Assembly (NCBI RefSeq): GCF_000259255.1
Contig: NC_017737.1
Coordinates: 1,612,001-1,676,000 of the forward strand
Origin: Helicobacter cetorum MIT 00-7128
GTDB taxonomy: Bacteria > Campylobacterota > Campylobacteria > Campylobacterales > Helicobacteraceae
Direction: 5' to 3'
DNA length: 64,000 nt
A program made the translations under genes and the position numbers. Positions 1-9,647 of this stretch are shown here, piece after piece. The notes below the pieces were generated by a model that had not been told where the DNA came from, did not search any database, and worked only from the letters and a program-made list of their open reading frames with translations. Each line of letters opens with the position of its first letter. The stretch's first letter is position 1.

Positions 1-247
1 TCTGCAAATCGCCCTCTACCACACAAAACTTAAAGTCTTTGAAATCTGCTAAGTTTTCTAGCATGGTGGTTTTACCACTACCAGGTGAACTCATAAAATT
101 TAAAACATAAAGCCCCTCTTTTAAATAACGCTCTTTCATTTCAGCGGCTTTGATGTCATTCTTGCTTAAAATCTTTTCAACAATTTGAACATCTTTCTTG
201 CTCAAATTAGGGTTATTTTGCAAAGATTCTTTTCGTTGTTCGCTCAT
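1..247 (-). CDS. hypB: HypB, hydrogenase/urease nickel-incorporation GTPase (5' part only)
   Basis: The first 82 codons are present; the rest lies beyond the left edge. The start codon is at 247 and the protein begins MSEQRKESLQNNPNLSKKD, nearly identical to my memory of H. pylori HypB. The P-loop SSPGSGKTT lies near residues 53-61 and is followed by VVEGDL. HypB is a cytoplasmic SIMIBI-class GTPase that, with HypA, delivers nickel to [NiFe] hydrogenase and, in Helicobacter, to urease. The N-terminal stretch before the P-loop is short and not histidine-rich, as in H. pylori. Family assignment is secure; nothing can be said of the C-terminal half. Confidence 0.95.
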   Translation of the reverse strand, partial: MSEQRKESLQNNPNLSKKDVQIVEKILSKNDIKAAEMKERYLKEGLYVLNFMSSPGSGKTTMLENLADFKDFKFCVVEGDLQ

Positions 248-338
248 AATTTTGTTTCCTTTTTCAAATAATTAAATTATTCTAACGCATTAAAGCCATT
301 ATTTGTTAAACACAATTTTTAAATAATTAAAAAATTGA

Positions 339-689
339 TTAAGATTTGCTAAGATGCACCTCTTTAACCCTAGCTACACTATCATTCTTGCTTAAACTAA
401 GCCTTATGATACTATTTTCAATCCCACCAAGACTATGAGGCACTTTAGAGTCAAGACTAATGAGACAACCCTCTGTCATTTCATGCTTATGATTTTCTAC
501 TTCAAACCAAATCTTTCCTTTTAGGACTTGCACGCTAATCGCCCCGGGAGCTTGATGTTTATCCATAACAACACCTTTTGGCATACAAATGCGGATTTCT
601 TTATTGTGAGAGTTTTCACTCAAGACATCAATCTGAAGTTTTTCAAAATTCTTTTCTTGAGTATCTTCTAAAAAATCAATAACTTTCAT
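339..689 (-). CDS. small cupin-domain protein (HP0902-like)
   Basis: A 116-residue protein that is a single cupin domain. A jelly-roll core is visible around residues 40-100, with a glycine-turn region (HQAPGAISVQVLKGKIWFEV) and a second motif near SLDSKVPHSLGGI. It matches the small cupin next to hypB and ackA in H. pylori (HP0902 as I recall). Cupins bind metals or small ligands, but the classic double-histidine motif is only partly visible (H45, H67, H69, H85), so activity is not predictable. It begins with ATG at 689 and stands alone, about 100 bp from ackA. The fold call is firm; the function is unknown. Confidence 0.85.
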   Translation of the reverse strand: MKVIDFLEDTQEKNFEKLQIDVLSENSHNKEIRICMPKGVVMDKHQAPGAISVQVLKGKIWFEVENHKHEMTEGCLISLDSKVPHSLGGIENSIIRLSLSKNDSVARVKEVHLSKS

Positions 690-788
690 TGAAAATCCTT
701 AAAAATAGAATATCCCCCTTAAGCTAAAAACTTAAAGGTTACTATTCTTTATCTAAGAAAATTCATTTTCTGGTTAATGAAAAATCTT

Positions 789-1994
789 TTATTTTTGTTT
801 TTCCATAACTTCTTTGGTCTGAATAGCAATTTCTAGCTCTTCATCTGTAGGCACACGCAAGATTTTAACTTGACTATTTGATGCGCTTAAATCTACAAGT
901 CCTGAACCGGGCTTATTATTGATATTTTTATCCATCTTAATACCATAAGGCTCTAAGCCCTCACAAACCTTTTCACGCAAGTCTGAATAGTTTTCACCCA
1001 TGCCTCCTGTAAAGATAATCGCATCAACTCTCCCAAGCACTGCCATATAAGAACCAACATATTTTTTAATCCTATAAGCACACATATCAAGCGCAAGCTT
1101 TGCTTGTTTATCACCCTCTTCAATGCGAGTTTCAACATTTCTTGCGTCATTGTCCCCACAAATTCCCTTCAAACCGCTCTCATAATTAAGCATTTTTATC
1201 ACCTCTTTTAAGCTCTTGTTGGTGCATTGAGCCACATATTCAACAACTGTTGGGTCAATATCCCCACATCTTGTTCCCATAATCAAGCCCTCTAATGGAG
1301 TAAGCCCCATAGAGGTATCCACGCTCTTACCTCCCTTAATTGCAGTTGCGCTAGAGCCATTACCTAAGTGTAAAGTGATAGCGTTGAACTTATCATAAGC
1401 AATCTTTAAATGCTTAGCTGCCTCTTTAGCCACATAGTGGTGTGATGTCCCATGTGCACCATAACGACGGATTTTATATTTCTCATATAATTCATAAGGT
1501 AACGCATACATGTAAGCAAAGCTAGGCATAGTGCTATGAAATGCGGTGTCAAAAACAGCCACTTGCGGAATATGTGGGTGAGCGATTTGAATAAATTTCA
1601 TGCCCTCTAAATGCACTGGATTATGCAAAGGTGCTAAAATAGAAAGTTCATCAATATCATGCATAACTTGCTTATTGATAAGCACTGGCGCACAGAATTT
1701 ATCTCCGCCTTGAACCACACGATGCCCAATGGCATCAATCTTATCAAAATTACTCACAACACCCAGCTTGATTAAACTCTCTTGCACCATATAAAGCCCA
1801 CTAGCATGGTCTTCAATAACATGTTGTTCTTTTACATCTTGCTCGTTGTTAGGCAAATGAGTTTTAATGCGCACTTGACCAATCTTTTCACCAATTCTCT
1901 CTATCAACCCACTTGCTATAGGTTGTTTCTCTTTCATATCAAACAATTTAAACTTAATTGATGAACTACCTAAATTCAATACTAAAATTTGCAT
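789..1994 (-). CDS. ackA: acetate kinase
   Basis: 401 residues, full family length. AckA interconverts acetyl phosphate + ADP with acetate + ATP in the cytoplasm. Visible ASKHA-fold signatures are [15 protein letters not shown] at the N-terminus, GHRVVQGG near 90-97 (substrate arginine), VFDTAFHST near 147-155 (catalytic aspartate), HLGNGSS near 210 and FTGGMGEN near 329. A strong ribosome site (AAGGAG) precedes the ATG. It lies 24 bp downstream of pta on the same strand, so the two form the acetate overflow/uptake operon. The reading frame is intact. Confidence 0.97.
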   Translation of the reverse strand: MQILVLNLGSSSIKFKLFDMKEKQPIASGLIERIGEKIGQVRIKTHLPNNEQDVKEQHVIEDHASGLYMVQESLIKLGVVSNFDKIDAIGHRVVQGGDKFCAPVLINKQVMHDIDELSILAPLHNPVHLEGMKFIQIAHPHIPQVAVFDTAFHSTMPSFAYMYALPYELYEKYKIRRYGAHGTSHHYVAKEAAKHLKIAYDKFNAITLHLGNGSSATAIKGGKSVDTSMGLTPLEGLIMGTRCGDIDPTVVEYVAQCTNKSLKEVIKMLNYESGLKGICGDNDARNVETRIEEGDKQAKLALDMCAYRIKKYVGSYMAVLGRVDAIIFTGGMGENYSDLREKVCEGLEPYGIKMDKNINNKPGSGLVDLSASNSQVKILRVPTDEELEIAIQTKEVMEKQK

Positions 1995-2018
1995 TTTTTC
2001 TCCTTAAGAAATTAATTT

Positions 2019-3578
2019 TTATTTGCTTTGTGCTTGAATCGCACTAATTAACACGGTGTTAATCACATCTTCTACTAAACACCCTCGGCTTAAATCATTA
2101 ATAGGCTTATTCAAACCTTGTAGAACCGGACCTATAGCAATGGCTTTGGCACTTCTTTGAACCGCCTTATAACCAATATTTCCCGCATTCAAATCAGGGA
2201 AGATAAAAACATTAGCTTGTCCAGCCACTTCACTATGTGGCATTTTTTGCTTAGCCACACTCATATCAATGGAGGCGTCAAATTGCAAAGGCCCATCAAT
2301 ATGAAAGTCTTTAGCATGCTCTTTAGCCAACTCTAAAGCCTCTTTAACTTTATCTACCATTTCGCCCTTACCAGAACTACCTGTAGAATAAGAAAGCATA
2401 GCAACCTTAGGCTCAATGCCAAATTGCTTAGCAGTCTCTGCTGAAGTAATAGCAATTTGAGCCAACTCTTTAGCATTAGGATTAGGATTGATTGCACAAT
2501 CTCCAAATACCAACACTTGAGTATCTAAACACATAAAAAATACGCTTGAAACAAGGCTTGCATTAGGCTTAGTTTTGATAATTTGAAGAGCTGGTCTAAT
2601 GGTATCAGCGGTGGTGTGAATCGCTCCAGAAACCATGGCATCTGCATAGCCTAAATGCACAAGCATAGTTGCAAAATAAGTTCTATTTTGCACTAGCTCT
2701 TTAGCCTCATCTAAACTCATGCCCTTTGATTTTCTTAATTCATAAAGGCTATTGGCAAATTCATCTCTATAGCTAGAAGTGCTAGGGTCTATGATTTCTA
2801 CTTTTCCTAAATCTAAACCTAAACTTTTAGCTTGTTCATAAATTCTTTGCGCATTTCCTAAAAGAATCAATTCCACAACGCCTTGATTGATAAGATAATG
2901 CGTTGCTTTTAAAATGCGCCCATCTTCACTCTCTGGCAAAACAACCTTTTTAATTTGTGCTTTAGCTCTCATCTCTAAGCTATTTTGAAAGAATAAGGGC
3001 GTTACAACAGAACTTTTTACAGATTGTAAAAATTCTAAAGAAAGCCCTTGATGATTATCTTTAGAAATATTTGCTATTTTAAATGGCAATGTCTCTTTAA
3101 ATTCTTCATCGCTAATAACAAGCCCCGTTTCAAAAACTGCACCCTTGTTTAAAGCACTATAGCGCATAGCCTCAAGCCTTTCAAGTGCTAATTGATTGCA
3201 ACCCTCTGATTGCACCACGCCTAAAATAGGCGCATTCAAATGCTTAGAAAGGGTAATGTTTAAATCAATAAGAGCATTTAAAAAGAACTTTGGAACATAC
3301 CCCAGACATAAGATAAAATCATAAGTTTTGGTAAGCTCTAAATAGCGCTTTAAAACAATCTTATGCAGACGCAATTCATCATTCTTGCTTATAAGCTCTA
3401 AAGCCTCTTGCTTATTGATAGCGCTTAACAGATTTAAATCCCCTAAACGCTCACACCCTCCATCTATGGGTGAAAATAAAGCAATTTTTTTATAATGTGG
3501 TTCTAAAACTTTCACAAGCGCCTTGCAAGCGATGTTTAGCCCATCTAAACTCTCTGGATAAATCCATAAACTTTGCAT
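2019..3578 (-). CDS. pta: phosphate acetyltransferase
   Basis: 519 residues. Pta converts acetyl-CoA + phosphate to acetyl phosphate + CoA, feeding AckA downstream. The C-terminal catalytic PTA_PTB domain starts near residue 208 (KKVVLPESEDGRILKA) and includes YSTGSSGKGEMVDKV near 395-410, QFDASID near 433 and the closing FPDLNAGNIGYKAVQR. The N-terminal ~200 residues resemble the regulatory part of long Pta enzymes. The start at 3578 has a good AAGGAG site. From memory, H. pylori 26695 has this gene split by a frameshift; here it is one uninterrupted frame. Confidence 0.96.
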   Translation of the reverse strand: MQSLWIYPESLDGLNIACKALVKVLEPHYKKIALFSPIDGGCERLGDLNLLSAINKQEALELISKNDELRLHKIVLKRYLELTKTYDFILCLGYVPKFFLNALIDLNITLSKHLNAPILGVVQSEGCNQLALERLEAMRYSALNKGAVFETGLVISDEEFKETLPFKIANISKDNHQGLSLEFLQSVKSSVVTPLFFQNSLEMRAKAQIKKVVLPESEDGRILKATHYLINQGVVELILLGNAQRIYEQAKSLGLDLGKVEIIDPSTSSYRDEFANSLYELRKSKGMSLDEAKELVQNRTYFATMLVHLGYADAMVSGAIHTTADTIRPALQIIKTKPNASLVSSVFFMCLDTQVLVFGDCAINPNPNAKELAQIAITSAETAKQFGIEPKVAMLSYSTGSSGKGEMVDKVKEALELAKEHAKDFHIDGPLQFDASIDMSVAKQKMPHSEVAGQANVFIFPDLNAGNIGYKAVQRSAKAIAIGPVLQGLNKPINDLSRGCLVEDVINTVLISAIQAQSK

Positions 3579-3760
3579 TAAAACTCCTTATACAAGTCAT
3601 TAGTTATTGCCAAATCTTTAGCGCAACTAAAAACTTTTTATTTTAGCAGATTTTAATTAAATTAAGCTTTTTAGGCACTCCTATACACAACACAATCAAC
3701 TATTATTTAATTTTTTATAGCAATATATTCTAAAAATATTCACTGATTTATTCTAGTTTA

Positions 3761-3777
3761 TGGAATTGTTTTTGCTT
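3761..3777 (+). promoter_or_regulatory. sigma-54 (RpoN) promoter for the fliK-flgD-flgE operon
   Basis: The sequence TGGAATTGTTTTTGCTT fits the sigma-54 -24/-12 pattern, with GG and GC spaced ten bases apart. It ends about 77 bp before fliK. H. pylori middle flagellar genes, including hook and hook-length genes, are RpoN/FlgR-controlled, which agrees with the position. The match is to a short consensus, read by eye. Confidence 0.7.
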
Positions 3778-3853
3778 AAGTCTAGTTTTGACTATGAAAA
3801 GTGTTGTAAAAATACTAAGTTAAAAGTAATGAAGTTGTTTTAAGGAAAATCTA

Positions 3854-5593
3854 ATGCCAAGTAATATCAATCATACTAAGAGTCATCAAGTCCCCACCAA
3901 AGCCATAGCAACACCCACAAAAGACCCAAAAGATCTTGTTAGCTCAAAAACTTCCTCTGATAATTTTAAGAATCTCTTAAATCAAAAAATCTCTAAAAAC
4001 ACTCACAAAGATGCCTTAAACAATCCTAGCTCTTTACACAAAACTCCCTTAAGCGCACCACTAGAAACAACCAAATCAACTTCTATAAAAACAGAACCAA
4101 CAAAAAATGCCCCTAAAAGTCCTTTAACAAAATCTACCAACACCTCTAATTTAAAACAAACAACCCCACAAGCACCTCTAGCAGATGAAGTAAAAACCTC
4201 ATCAAAAACTCCATTAGAAGAGCCTAAAAAATCAAATATTCCAACCCTAAAAGACCTTTTAAGCCCTAATCAAGCACTCTCAAATGAGCCTCAAAACAAG
4301 CAAGCTAACACTAAACATAATGAAGAACAGCCAAACAAATCTTCTCAATCTATAAATATTCCTACCACCTTACCCTTACATCAAAAACCTACCAATAATA
4401 TTCCCCTTAGCACTCAAAAAGCTAAAGAAACCCCTACTAACCCCCTTAATACCTTATCAAATACACATAACTTAAACACCCCTACTAGCACTTTTAAAAC
4501 CCTCAAAGATGTTGACACACTCGCTAAAGAACATCAAATAAAAGCGAGCAATTTACACTTAAGCACCAAACAAGAATCCCCTAAAGAACCTCAAACTCTA
4601 AGCACCGCCCAAAAACTTGCTCCACATATTCCAAATTCTACACCCAAGCTTTCCCCTAGCAATCCTAACCAAGTCCAAAATAAAGAGGCAAGTCTCTCTA
4701 GTGCTTTGCAAGCTATTAATTCTAAAACTACTACCAATACACCAAATCCTAAAATCCCAAGTAGCACAAAAACGCCTTTAGAAACAAATGATAATCCCCC
4801 TTCATTAAAACCTAAGAATACCCCTACTTTAAATGAAAGCTTACAAACTAGCATAGTTAAAAAAGCCAAAATGCCAAAAAATGCCAAAAAGAGCAAAAAG
4901 AAATCAATGACTTTATCTCAAAAAGAAACCAAAGTTTCTAAAAAAAGCACTTCTAATTTAGCCCTATTAAATACCCCAAAAACTCCTCTTTTAACCCCAA
5001 TGCCACCCTTATTAAATAGTTCTAACGCTAATAAAACTATGAATATGCCTTTAAAAGATGTTTTTAAAGAAGAAGAAAAAACTTCCACTATTGAAAGCAA
5101 AGAAAAACCACAAGAAACCAATAACACCATTCAAAACACTCAGCCAACCCCTATAAGTGAAAATAAAAGCGTTGCCCCTAAAGAAACTATTAGATATTTT
5201 GCCCAACAACTAAAGCAAGAAATCCAAGAATACAAACCCCCTATGACTAAAATCTCTATGGATTTATTCCCTAAAGAATTAGGCAGGCTTGAAGTGAGCA
5301 TTCAAAAGGTAGGTAAAAATCTTAAAGTGAGTGTCATCTCTCATAGCAATAACCTACAAACTTTCCTAGACAACCAACAAGAGCTTAAAAATAGTTTGAG
5401 TGCTTTAGGTTTTGAAGGAATAGATTTAAGCTTTTCACAAAACCATTCAGAGCAACAACAACCAAACCAACAAGAGCAAGACCCCACTTTTTTAAACCAA
5501 CAAAAAAATGCGTCTAAGACCTATCAAGAAAATCATGTTGAAGAAAAAGATACTATTGCTCCTATAAGCATGCAAATAAGTCTTTACGCATGA
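3854..5593 (+). CDS. fliK: flagellar hook-length control protein FliK
   Basis: 579 residues. The first ~430 are low-complexity, rich in Thr, Pro, Asn, Ser and Lys, as expected of a secreted molecular ruler. The conserved Flg_hook domain is at about residues 450-535, containing MDLFPKELGRLEVSIQKVG and LSALGFEGIDLSFSQN. FliK is exported during hook growth and signals the FlhB substrate switch at final hook length. It is first in a plus-strand operon with flgD and flgE behind a sigma-54-like promoter. The start ATG at 3854 follows AAGGAAAAT. It corresponds to HP0906. The linker is expected to diverge between species. Confidence 0.9.
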   Translation: MPSNINHTKSHQVPTKAIATPTKDPKDLVSSKTSSDNFKNLLNQKISKNTHKDALNNPSSLHKTPLSAPLETTKSTSIKTEPTKNAPKSPLTKSTNTSNLKQTTPQAPLADEVKTSSKTPLEEPKKSNIPTLKDLLSPNQALSNEPQNKQANTKHNEEQPNKSSQSINIPTTLPLHQKPTNNIPLSTQKAKETPTNPLNTLSNTHNLNTPTSTFKTLKDVDTLAKEHQIKASNLHLSTKQESPKEPQTLSTAQKLAPHIPNSTPKLSPSNPNQVQNKEASLSSALQAINSKTTTNTPNPKIPSSTKTPLETNDNPPSLKPKNTPTLNESLQTSIVKKAKMPKNAKKSKKKSMTLSQKETKVSKKSTSNLALLNTPKTPLLTPMPPLLNSSNANKTMNMPLKDVFKEEEKTSTIESKEKPQETNNTIQNTQPTPISENKSVAPKETIRYFAQQLKQEIQEYKPPMTKISMDLFPKELGRLEVSIQKVGKNLKVSVISHSNNLQTFLDNQQELKNSLSALGFEGIDLSFSQNHSEQQQPNQQEQDPTFLNQQKNASKTYQENHVEEKDTIAPISMQISLYA

Positions 5594-5645
5594 TTTTAAG
5601 GAAGTTTGCTTTATAATAAAACTAGAATTAATATAAGGGAAAAAC

Positions 5646-6479
5646 ATGGCCATTGATTTAGCAGAAGTTACCGGAGCCAAAGCCGCACAAGAAAAGAAAA
5701 AAGACCAACCTAAAATCGCTAATGGGCTAGACAAAGATGCTTTTATGAAATTATTCCTAGAGCAACTTAAAAATCAAGACCCAACCGCTCCTATGGAAAC
5801 GGATAAAATCATCACCCAAACCGCACAACTCACGCAAGTTGAAATGCAAGAAGAAAATAAAAAGACCATGCAAGAAGTCGCAAGTGCCATGAAATCTAGC
5901 AAAGAAACCAACGAGTCTTTAAAAGACTTTCAAAGCTCTCTAAAAGACACTATGGAAAATCTCAATAAAGGCATGGACGATAACCTAAAGGCTAATAACT
6001 CTTTAAGAGAAGTAACCGCATTAAATTCTGTTAGCATGATAGGAAAGATTGCAGAAACTGATGTGAGTGGAGCGAATTTTGATGGAAACAATAAGGTTGC
6101 CTTTTCACTTTTCTTTGATGAAACGATTGATACCTCTAAAGGCACGCCTACTATTCAAATTTTAAATGAAAGCAATGAATTAGTCAAAACCCTTTCTTTA
6201 AAAGATTATAACGGCAAAAAAGGTTATGTAGATTTTGAATGGGATGGCACCAATGAAGAGGGACAAAAAATGCCTAAAGGCAGTTATAAAATCAAGGCTG
6301 AATATAACCTAGACTCTCAAAGCAAGCAATATTTGGAAACTCGCATTGGTAGAGGTGCGGTGCAAAGCGTTCTTTTTAACCAAGGTAAGCCTATGCTAAG
6401 AATGGGCGAAATGATTCTACCTATAGATAGCGCCATAGAGTTTTATGAACCAGAAAAACACACTTCTGCAAAAAGCTAA
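5646..6479 (+). CDS. flgD: flagellar hook cap / scaffolding protein FlgD
   Basis: 277 residues. The N-terminal FlgD region is clear: LDKDAFMKLFLEQLKNQDP near residues 28-46, followed by APMETDKIITQTAQLTQVE. A coiled-coil-like stretch follows, then an FlgD Ig-like domain (TIQILNESNELVKTLSLKDY; DFEWDGTNEEGQKMPKGSY). FlgD caps the growing hook and allows hook subunits to polymerise; it is exported through the flagellar type III system. It lies 52 bp after fliK and 12 bp before flgE, so the three are co-transcribed and functionally linked. The C-terminal HTSAKS tail is short. Confidence 0.95.
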   Translation: MAIDLAEVTGAKAAQEKKKDQPKIANGLDKDAFMKLFLEQLKNQDPTAPMETDKIITQTAQLTQVEMQEENKKTMQEVASAMKSSKETNESLKDFQSSLKDTMENLNKGMDDNLKANNSLREVTALNSVSMIGKIAETDVSGANFDGNNKVAFSLFFDETIDTSKGTPTIQILNESNELVKTLSLKDYNGKKGYVDFEWDGTNEEGQKMPKGSYKIKAEYNLDSQSKQYLETRIGRGAVQSVLFNQGKPMLRMGEMILPIDSAIEFYEPEKHTSAKS

Positions 6480-6491
6480 AAAGGCTAGAAA

Positions 6492-8312
6492 ATGAATGAT
6501 ACACTTTTAAACGCATACAGCGGAATTAAAACCCATCAATTTGGAATTGATAGCCTATCTAACAATATCGCTAACATTAACACCTTGGGCTATCGCTCCA
6601 ATGAGCCTGAATTTAAGAGTTTGTTTTCTTCGCATTTAGATGCTTTGAATGCCAAATCAGTTATGGCAAACGACAAGAATTATGGCGTTACGGGTTCAGG
6701 TAATGCCCTTTCTAATAAAGATGGCGAATACATGCCAAGTGAAGGAGAGTTTCACATGGCATATCAAGGTAAAGGCTGGTTTGTGATAGGCTCTAATAAA
6801 AATGGCGAAATGACTATCAATAAAGACGGCTATACCAAAAAACAAGATAATTTTCTCACTCGTGCCGGAAACTTCGCTAGAGATGCTGATGGTTATTTGG
6901 TAACCCCTGAGGGCTACTATGTTTATGGCGTGGATTTACACAAAATAAAAGATGGCACTCTTAATGTTACCTCCAGAGATGATGATATTGAAAAATTACA
7001 TGGTAAAACGCTCTCGCCTTTAAATATTCCTCAAGATTTAACCTACCAACCCGTTCTTAGCACTAAAGTGGATATTAGCGTGAATCTAAACCCCAAAGAC
7101 CATGTTAAAGGTGCTGAGGAATTTTTCCTAGATAAAGAAGGTAAGGTTATAGAAAAACGCTTTTTAAATCAAGATGTTAATGCCCTAGCCAATAATGATG
7201 ATGAACCTCTTGATGCTATCACGCATCGCAAATTAGATATTAGCATTAAAAAAGATGATGGCACAACAGAAAACTTCAGCTTTTTATATGGTGATGCAGA
7301 GGGGGTAGAAAATCAATTTAAGACCTTAGGCGATTTAAAAAAACTTCTCAAAGAAAAAACCGGACTTGATTTAAACCTCATCAAAAGTGATACTGACTTG
7401 AAAAAATCTCCCCTTTTATTAGAAATCGCCAACCCCAGTGATAAACCCGTAATGTTTAGCATTCATGGAGGGATTGCAGATAAATTAGGCTTGAGTGCTA
7501 ATGAAATGGAATTAAAAAAGGGTATTGCAAGAGATTCTGTAGCCATTAGAATCCCATACTACAGCACTTCGGTAGATATTTATGATAAAGCAGGTGATAA
7601 ATATTTGCTCCAAAGCGAATATTTTATGACTAATTCTAATGACCCCGCATCAAGCCCTAAAAGCAAGCTTAAAAATCAAACTTGGGAAGTCAATAGTTAT
7701 ATTGTAGATAGCAGAGAAAAAGACCCCATTGATAGCCAAACCACTTGGGAGACTATCTCATTTGATTCAGAAACCAACAAAATGCAAGCCAAACCTATCA
7801 CTTTGGATTTTAAGGGCAATAAACTTACCTATTCTTTAGATAAAAGCGAAAGCCATGCTTCTAGCGATTTATCCTATCAAGACTCTAAGCTTTTAGAAGT
7901 GAGTCAAGATGGCAAGCCTAAGGGGATTTTTAAAGATATGCGCATAGAGGAAAATGGTGTAATTTCTTTAGCCTTTAGCAATGGCGCAGTAGAACCCGTA
8001 GCTCGTGTGGGGATTTTAGCTTTTACTAATGACCAAGGGTTAAGAAAAGTGGGTGGGAATGTCTATGAAATGGAAGAAGGCACTGTAAATGGGCAAAACA
8101 GACCCCTAAGCGGTAATCCTATTTTAGGATGGGATGAAGATGGCAAGCTCAAATTTGGAAAAATCAGACATAAATATTTAGAAACAAGCAATGTGAATGC
8201 CGGAAATGCCCTAACAAATTTAATCTTAATGCAAAGGGGTTATTCTATGAATGCCAAAGCTTTTAGCACCGGCGATGATTTGATTAAGGAAGCTATTAGT
8301 TTGAAAAAATAA
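6492..8312 (+). CDS. flgE: flagellar hook protein FlgE (HP0908-type)
   Basis: 606 residues. The N-terminal D0 signature LLNAYSGIKTHQFGIDSLSNNIANINTLGY is present in parts, as is the C-terminal D0 helix (TSNVNAGNALTNLILMQRGY, then ISLKK). The D1/D2 regions between are variable. The protein belongs to the hook/rod family; its neighbours fliK and flgD and its length fit the FlgE homologue HP0908 rather than the longer main hook protein of H. pylori. A hairpin just downstream probably ends the operon. Whether it is the major hook subunit or a paralogue cannot be settled here because the other flgE lies outside the window. Confidence 0.9.
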   Translation: MNDTLLNAYSGIKTHQFGIDSLSNNIANINTLGYRSNEPEFKSLFSSHLDALNAKSVMANDKNYGVTGSGNALSNKDGEYMPSEGEFHMAYQGKGWFVIGSNKNGEMTINKDGYTKKQDNFLTRAGNFARDADGYLVTPEGYYVYGVDLHKIKDGTLNVTSRDDDIEKLHGKTLSPLNIPQDLTYQPVLSTKVDISVNLNPKDHVKGAEEFFLDKEGKVIEKRFLNQDVNALANNDDEPLDAITHRKLDISIKKDDGTTENFSFLYGDAEGVENQFKTLGDLKKLLKEKTGLDLNLIKSDTDLKKSPLLLEIANPSDKPVMFSIHGGIADKLGLSANEMELKKGIARDSVAIRIPYYSTSVDIYDKAGDKYLLQSEYFMTNSNDPASSPKSKLKNQTWEVNSYIVDSREKDPIDSQTTWETISFDSETNKMQAKPITLDFKGNKLTYSLDKSESHASSDLSYQDSKLLEVSQDGKPKGIFKDMRIEENGVISLAFSNGAVEPVARVGILAFTNDQGLRKVGGNVYEMEEGTVNGQNRPLSGNPILGWDEDGKLKFGKIRHKYLETSNVNAGNALTNLILMQRGYSMNAKAFSTGDDLIKEAISLKK

Positions 8313-8321
8313 TAAGCATGT

Positions 8322-8350
8322 TAAAATATCCTTTTAATAAGGATATTTTA
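8322..8350 (+). terminator. hairpin after the flgE operon
   Basis: A perfect inverted repeat, TAAAATATCCTT and its complement, with a 5-base loop. It starts 9 bp after the flgE stop. The 3' arm ends in ATTTTA, giving a weak U-rich tail. It is probably an intrinsic terminator, although the stem is AT-rich. Confidence 0.55.
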
Positions 8351-8425
8351 ATGATACCAATACAACTTAGTAAAATTGTAGAATTTTTAAAAACAAAACC
8401 ATTCCAAGAAAGATATCAATATTGA
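8351..8425 (+). pseudogene. short remnant, possibly the 5' end of a restriction gene
   Basis: An ATG opens a 24-codon frame (MIPIQLSKIVEFLKTKPFQE..., ending QY) that stops with TGA, followed by about 65 bp with stops in the visible frames. It sits directly ahead of an adenine methyltransferase, where H. pylori has a partner gene. It may be the first codons of a lost restriction endonuclease. This is inference from position and from the protein-like composition; I do not recognise the peptide. Confidence 0.3.
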
Positions 8426-8492
8426 TTAACAATAGTTCTTCTGCCAAACTACTAAAAACTAAAAAGATGAATAATCTATTCAAAGTAATTTT

Positions 8493-9644
8493 TTGAAAAG
8501 CTTTTTGAATAATTTAGACATTAAAACCTTAGGGCAAATTTTCACTCCCAAAAACATTGTGGATTTTATGCTTAGCCTGAGACAAAATCAAGGGAGTGTC
8601 TTAGAGCCAAGCGTGGGTAATGGGAGTTTTTTTAAGTGCCTAAAAAATGCCATAGGCATTGAAATAGATTCTAAAGTTTGTCCTAAAAACGCCCTATGCA
8701 TGGACTTTTTTGACTATTCTTTAGACAATCAATTTGACACCATTATTGGTAATCCGCCCTATGTCAAGCACAAGGATATTTTAAAAAGCACCAAAGAAAA
8801 ACTAGACTACACTCTTTTTGATGAACGCAGTAATTTATACTTGTTTTTTATAGAAAAAACCATTAAGCATTTAAAACCTAAAGGCGAACTGATTTTCATC
8901 ACTCCAAGAGATTTTTTGAAATCCACCTCTAGCGTAAAATTAAACGAATTTATCTACGAAGAAGGCACGATAACGCATTTTTTTGAACTAGGTGATAAAA
9001 AGATTTTTCACAACGCTGTGCCTAATTGCGTGATTTTTCGTTTTTGTAAGAATGATTTCAGTAGAATCACAAACAATCATTTGCAATTTGTATGCGAAAA
9101 AGGTATTTTGTATTTTCTAAATCAATCCTATACACAAAAATTAAGCGAGATTTTTAAAATCAAAGTGGGTGCGGTGAGTGGGTGCGATAAAATTTTTAAA
9201 AACAAAGAACATGGTAATGTGGAGTTTGTTACTTCTATCACCAAAAAAACAAACACCTTAGAAAAAATGGTTTTTATGGATAAACCTAATGCGTATTTAT
9301 TGCAACATAAAGAAAGCTTGATGAAGAGAAAAATTAGAAAATTCAATGAAAATAATTGGTTTGAATGGGGCAGAAAACACCATATCTCTAAAGAAAAACG
9401 CCTTTATGTAAACACCAAAACACGCCAAAAAAATCCCTTTTTTATCCACAAATGCCCTAATTATGACGGCTCCATTCTCGCCCTATTCCCCCATAATCAA
9501 AGCTTGGATTTACAAACACTCTGTGATAAACTCAATGCAATCAATTGGCAGGAATTAGGCTTTGTGTGTGATGGGCGCTTTTTGTTTTCGCAACGCTCTT
9601 TAGAAAACGCTCTTTTGCCTAAAGATTTTTTAAAAATAGGATAA
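8493..9644 (+). CDS. N6-adenine DNA methyltransferase (M.TaqI-like order), orphan
   Basis: 383 residues. SAM-binding motif I is VLEPSVGNGSFFKC (about 36-49) and the catalytic NPPY motif is in TIIGNPPYVKH (about 87-97), followed by a long C-terminal part likely to hold target recognition. The order motif I - NPPY - recognition region is the gamma class typified by M.TaqI. It probably methylates adenine in a type II site. The start is TTG at 8493; the in-frame stop at 8472 and absence of an ATG leave no longer option. No intact endonuclease is beside it, so it appears to be an orphan, possibly after loss of its partner. The next gene begins 3 bp later. Confidence 0.85.
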   Translation: MKSFLNNLDIKTLGQIFTPKNIVDFMLSLRQNQGSVLEPSVGNGSFFKCLKNAIGIEIDSKVCPKNALCMDFFDYSLDNQFDTIIGNPPYVKHKDILKSTKEKLDYTLFDERSNLYLFFIEKTIKHLKPKGELIFITPRDFLKSTSSVKLNEFIYEEGTITHFFELGDKKIFHNAVPNCVIFRFCKNDFSRITNNHLQFVCEKGILYFLNQSYTQKLSEIFKIKVGAVSGCDKIFKNKEHGNVEFVTSITKKTNTLEKMVFMDKPNAYLLQHKESLMKRKIRKFNENNWFEWGRKHHISKEKRLYVNTKTRQKNPFFIHKCPNYDGSILALFPHNQSLDLQTLCDKLNAINWQELGFVCDGRFLFSQRSLENALLPKDFLKIG

Positions 9645-9647
9645 ATA

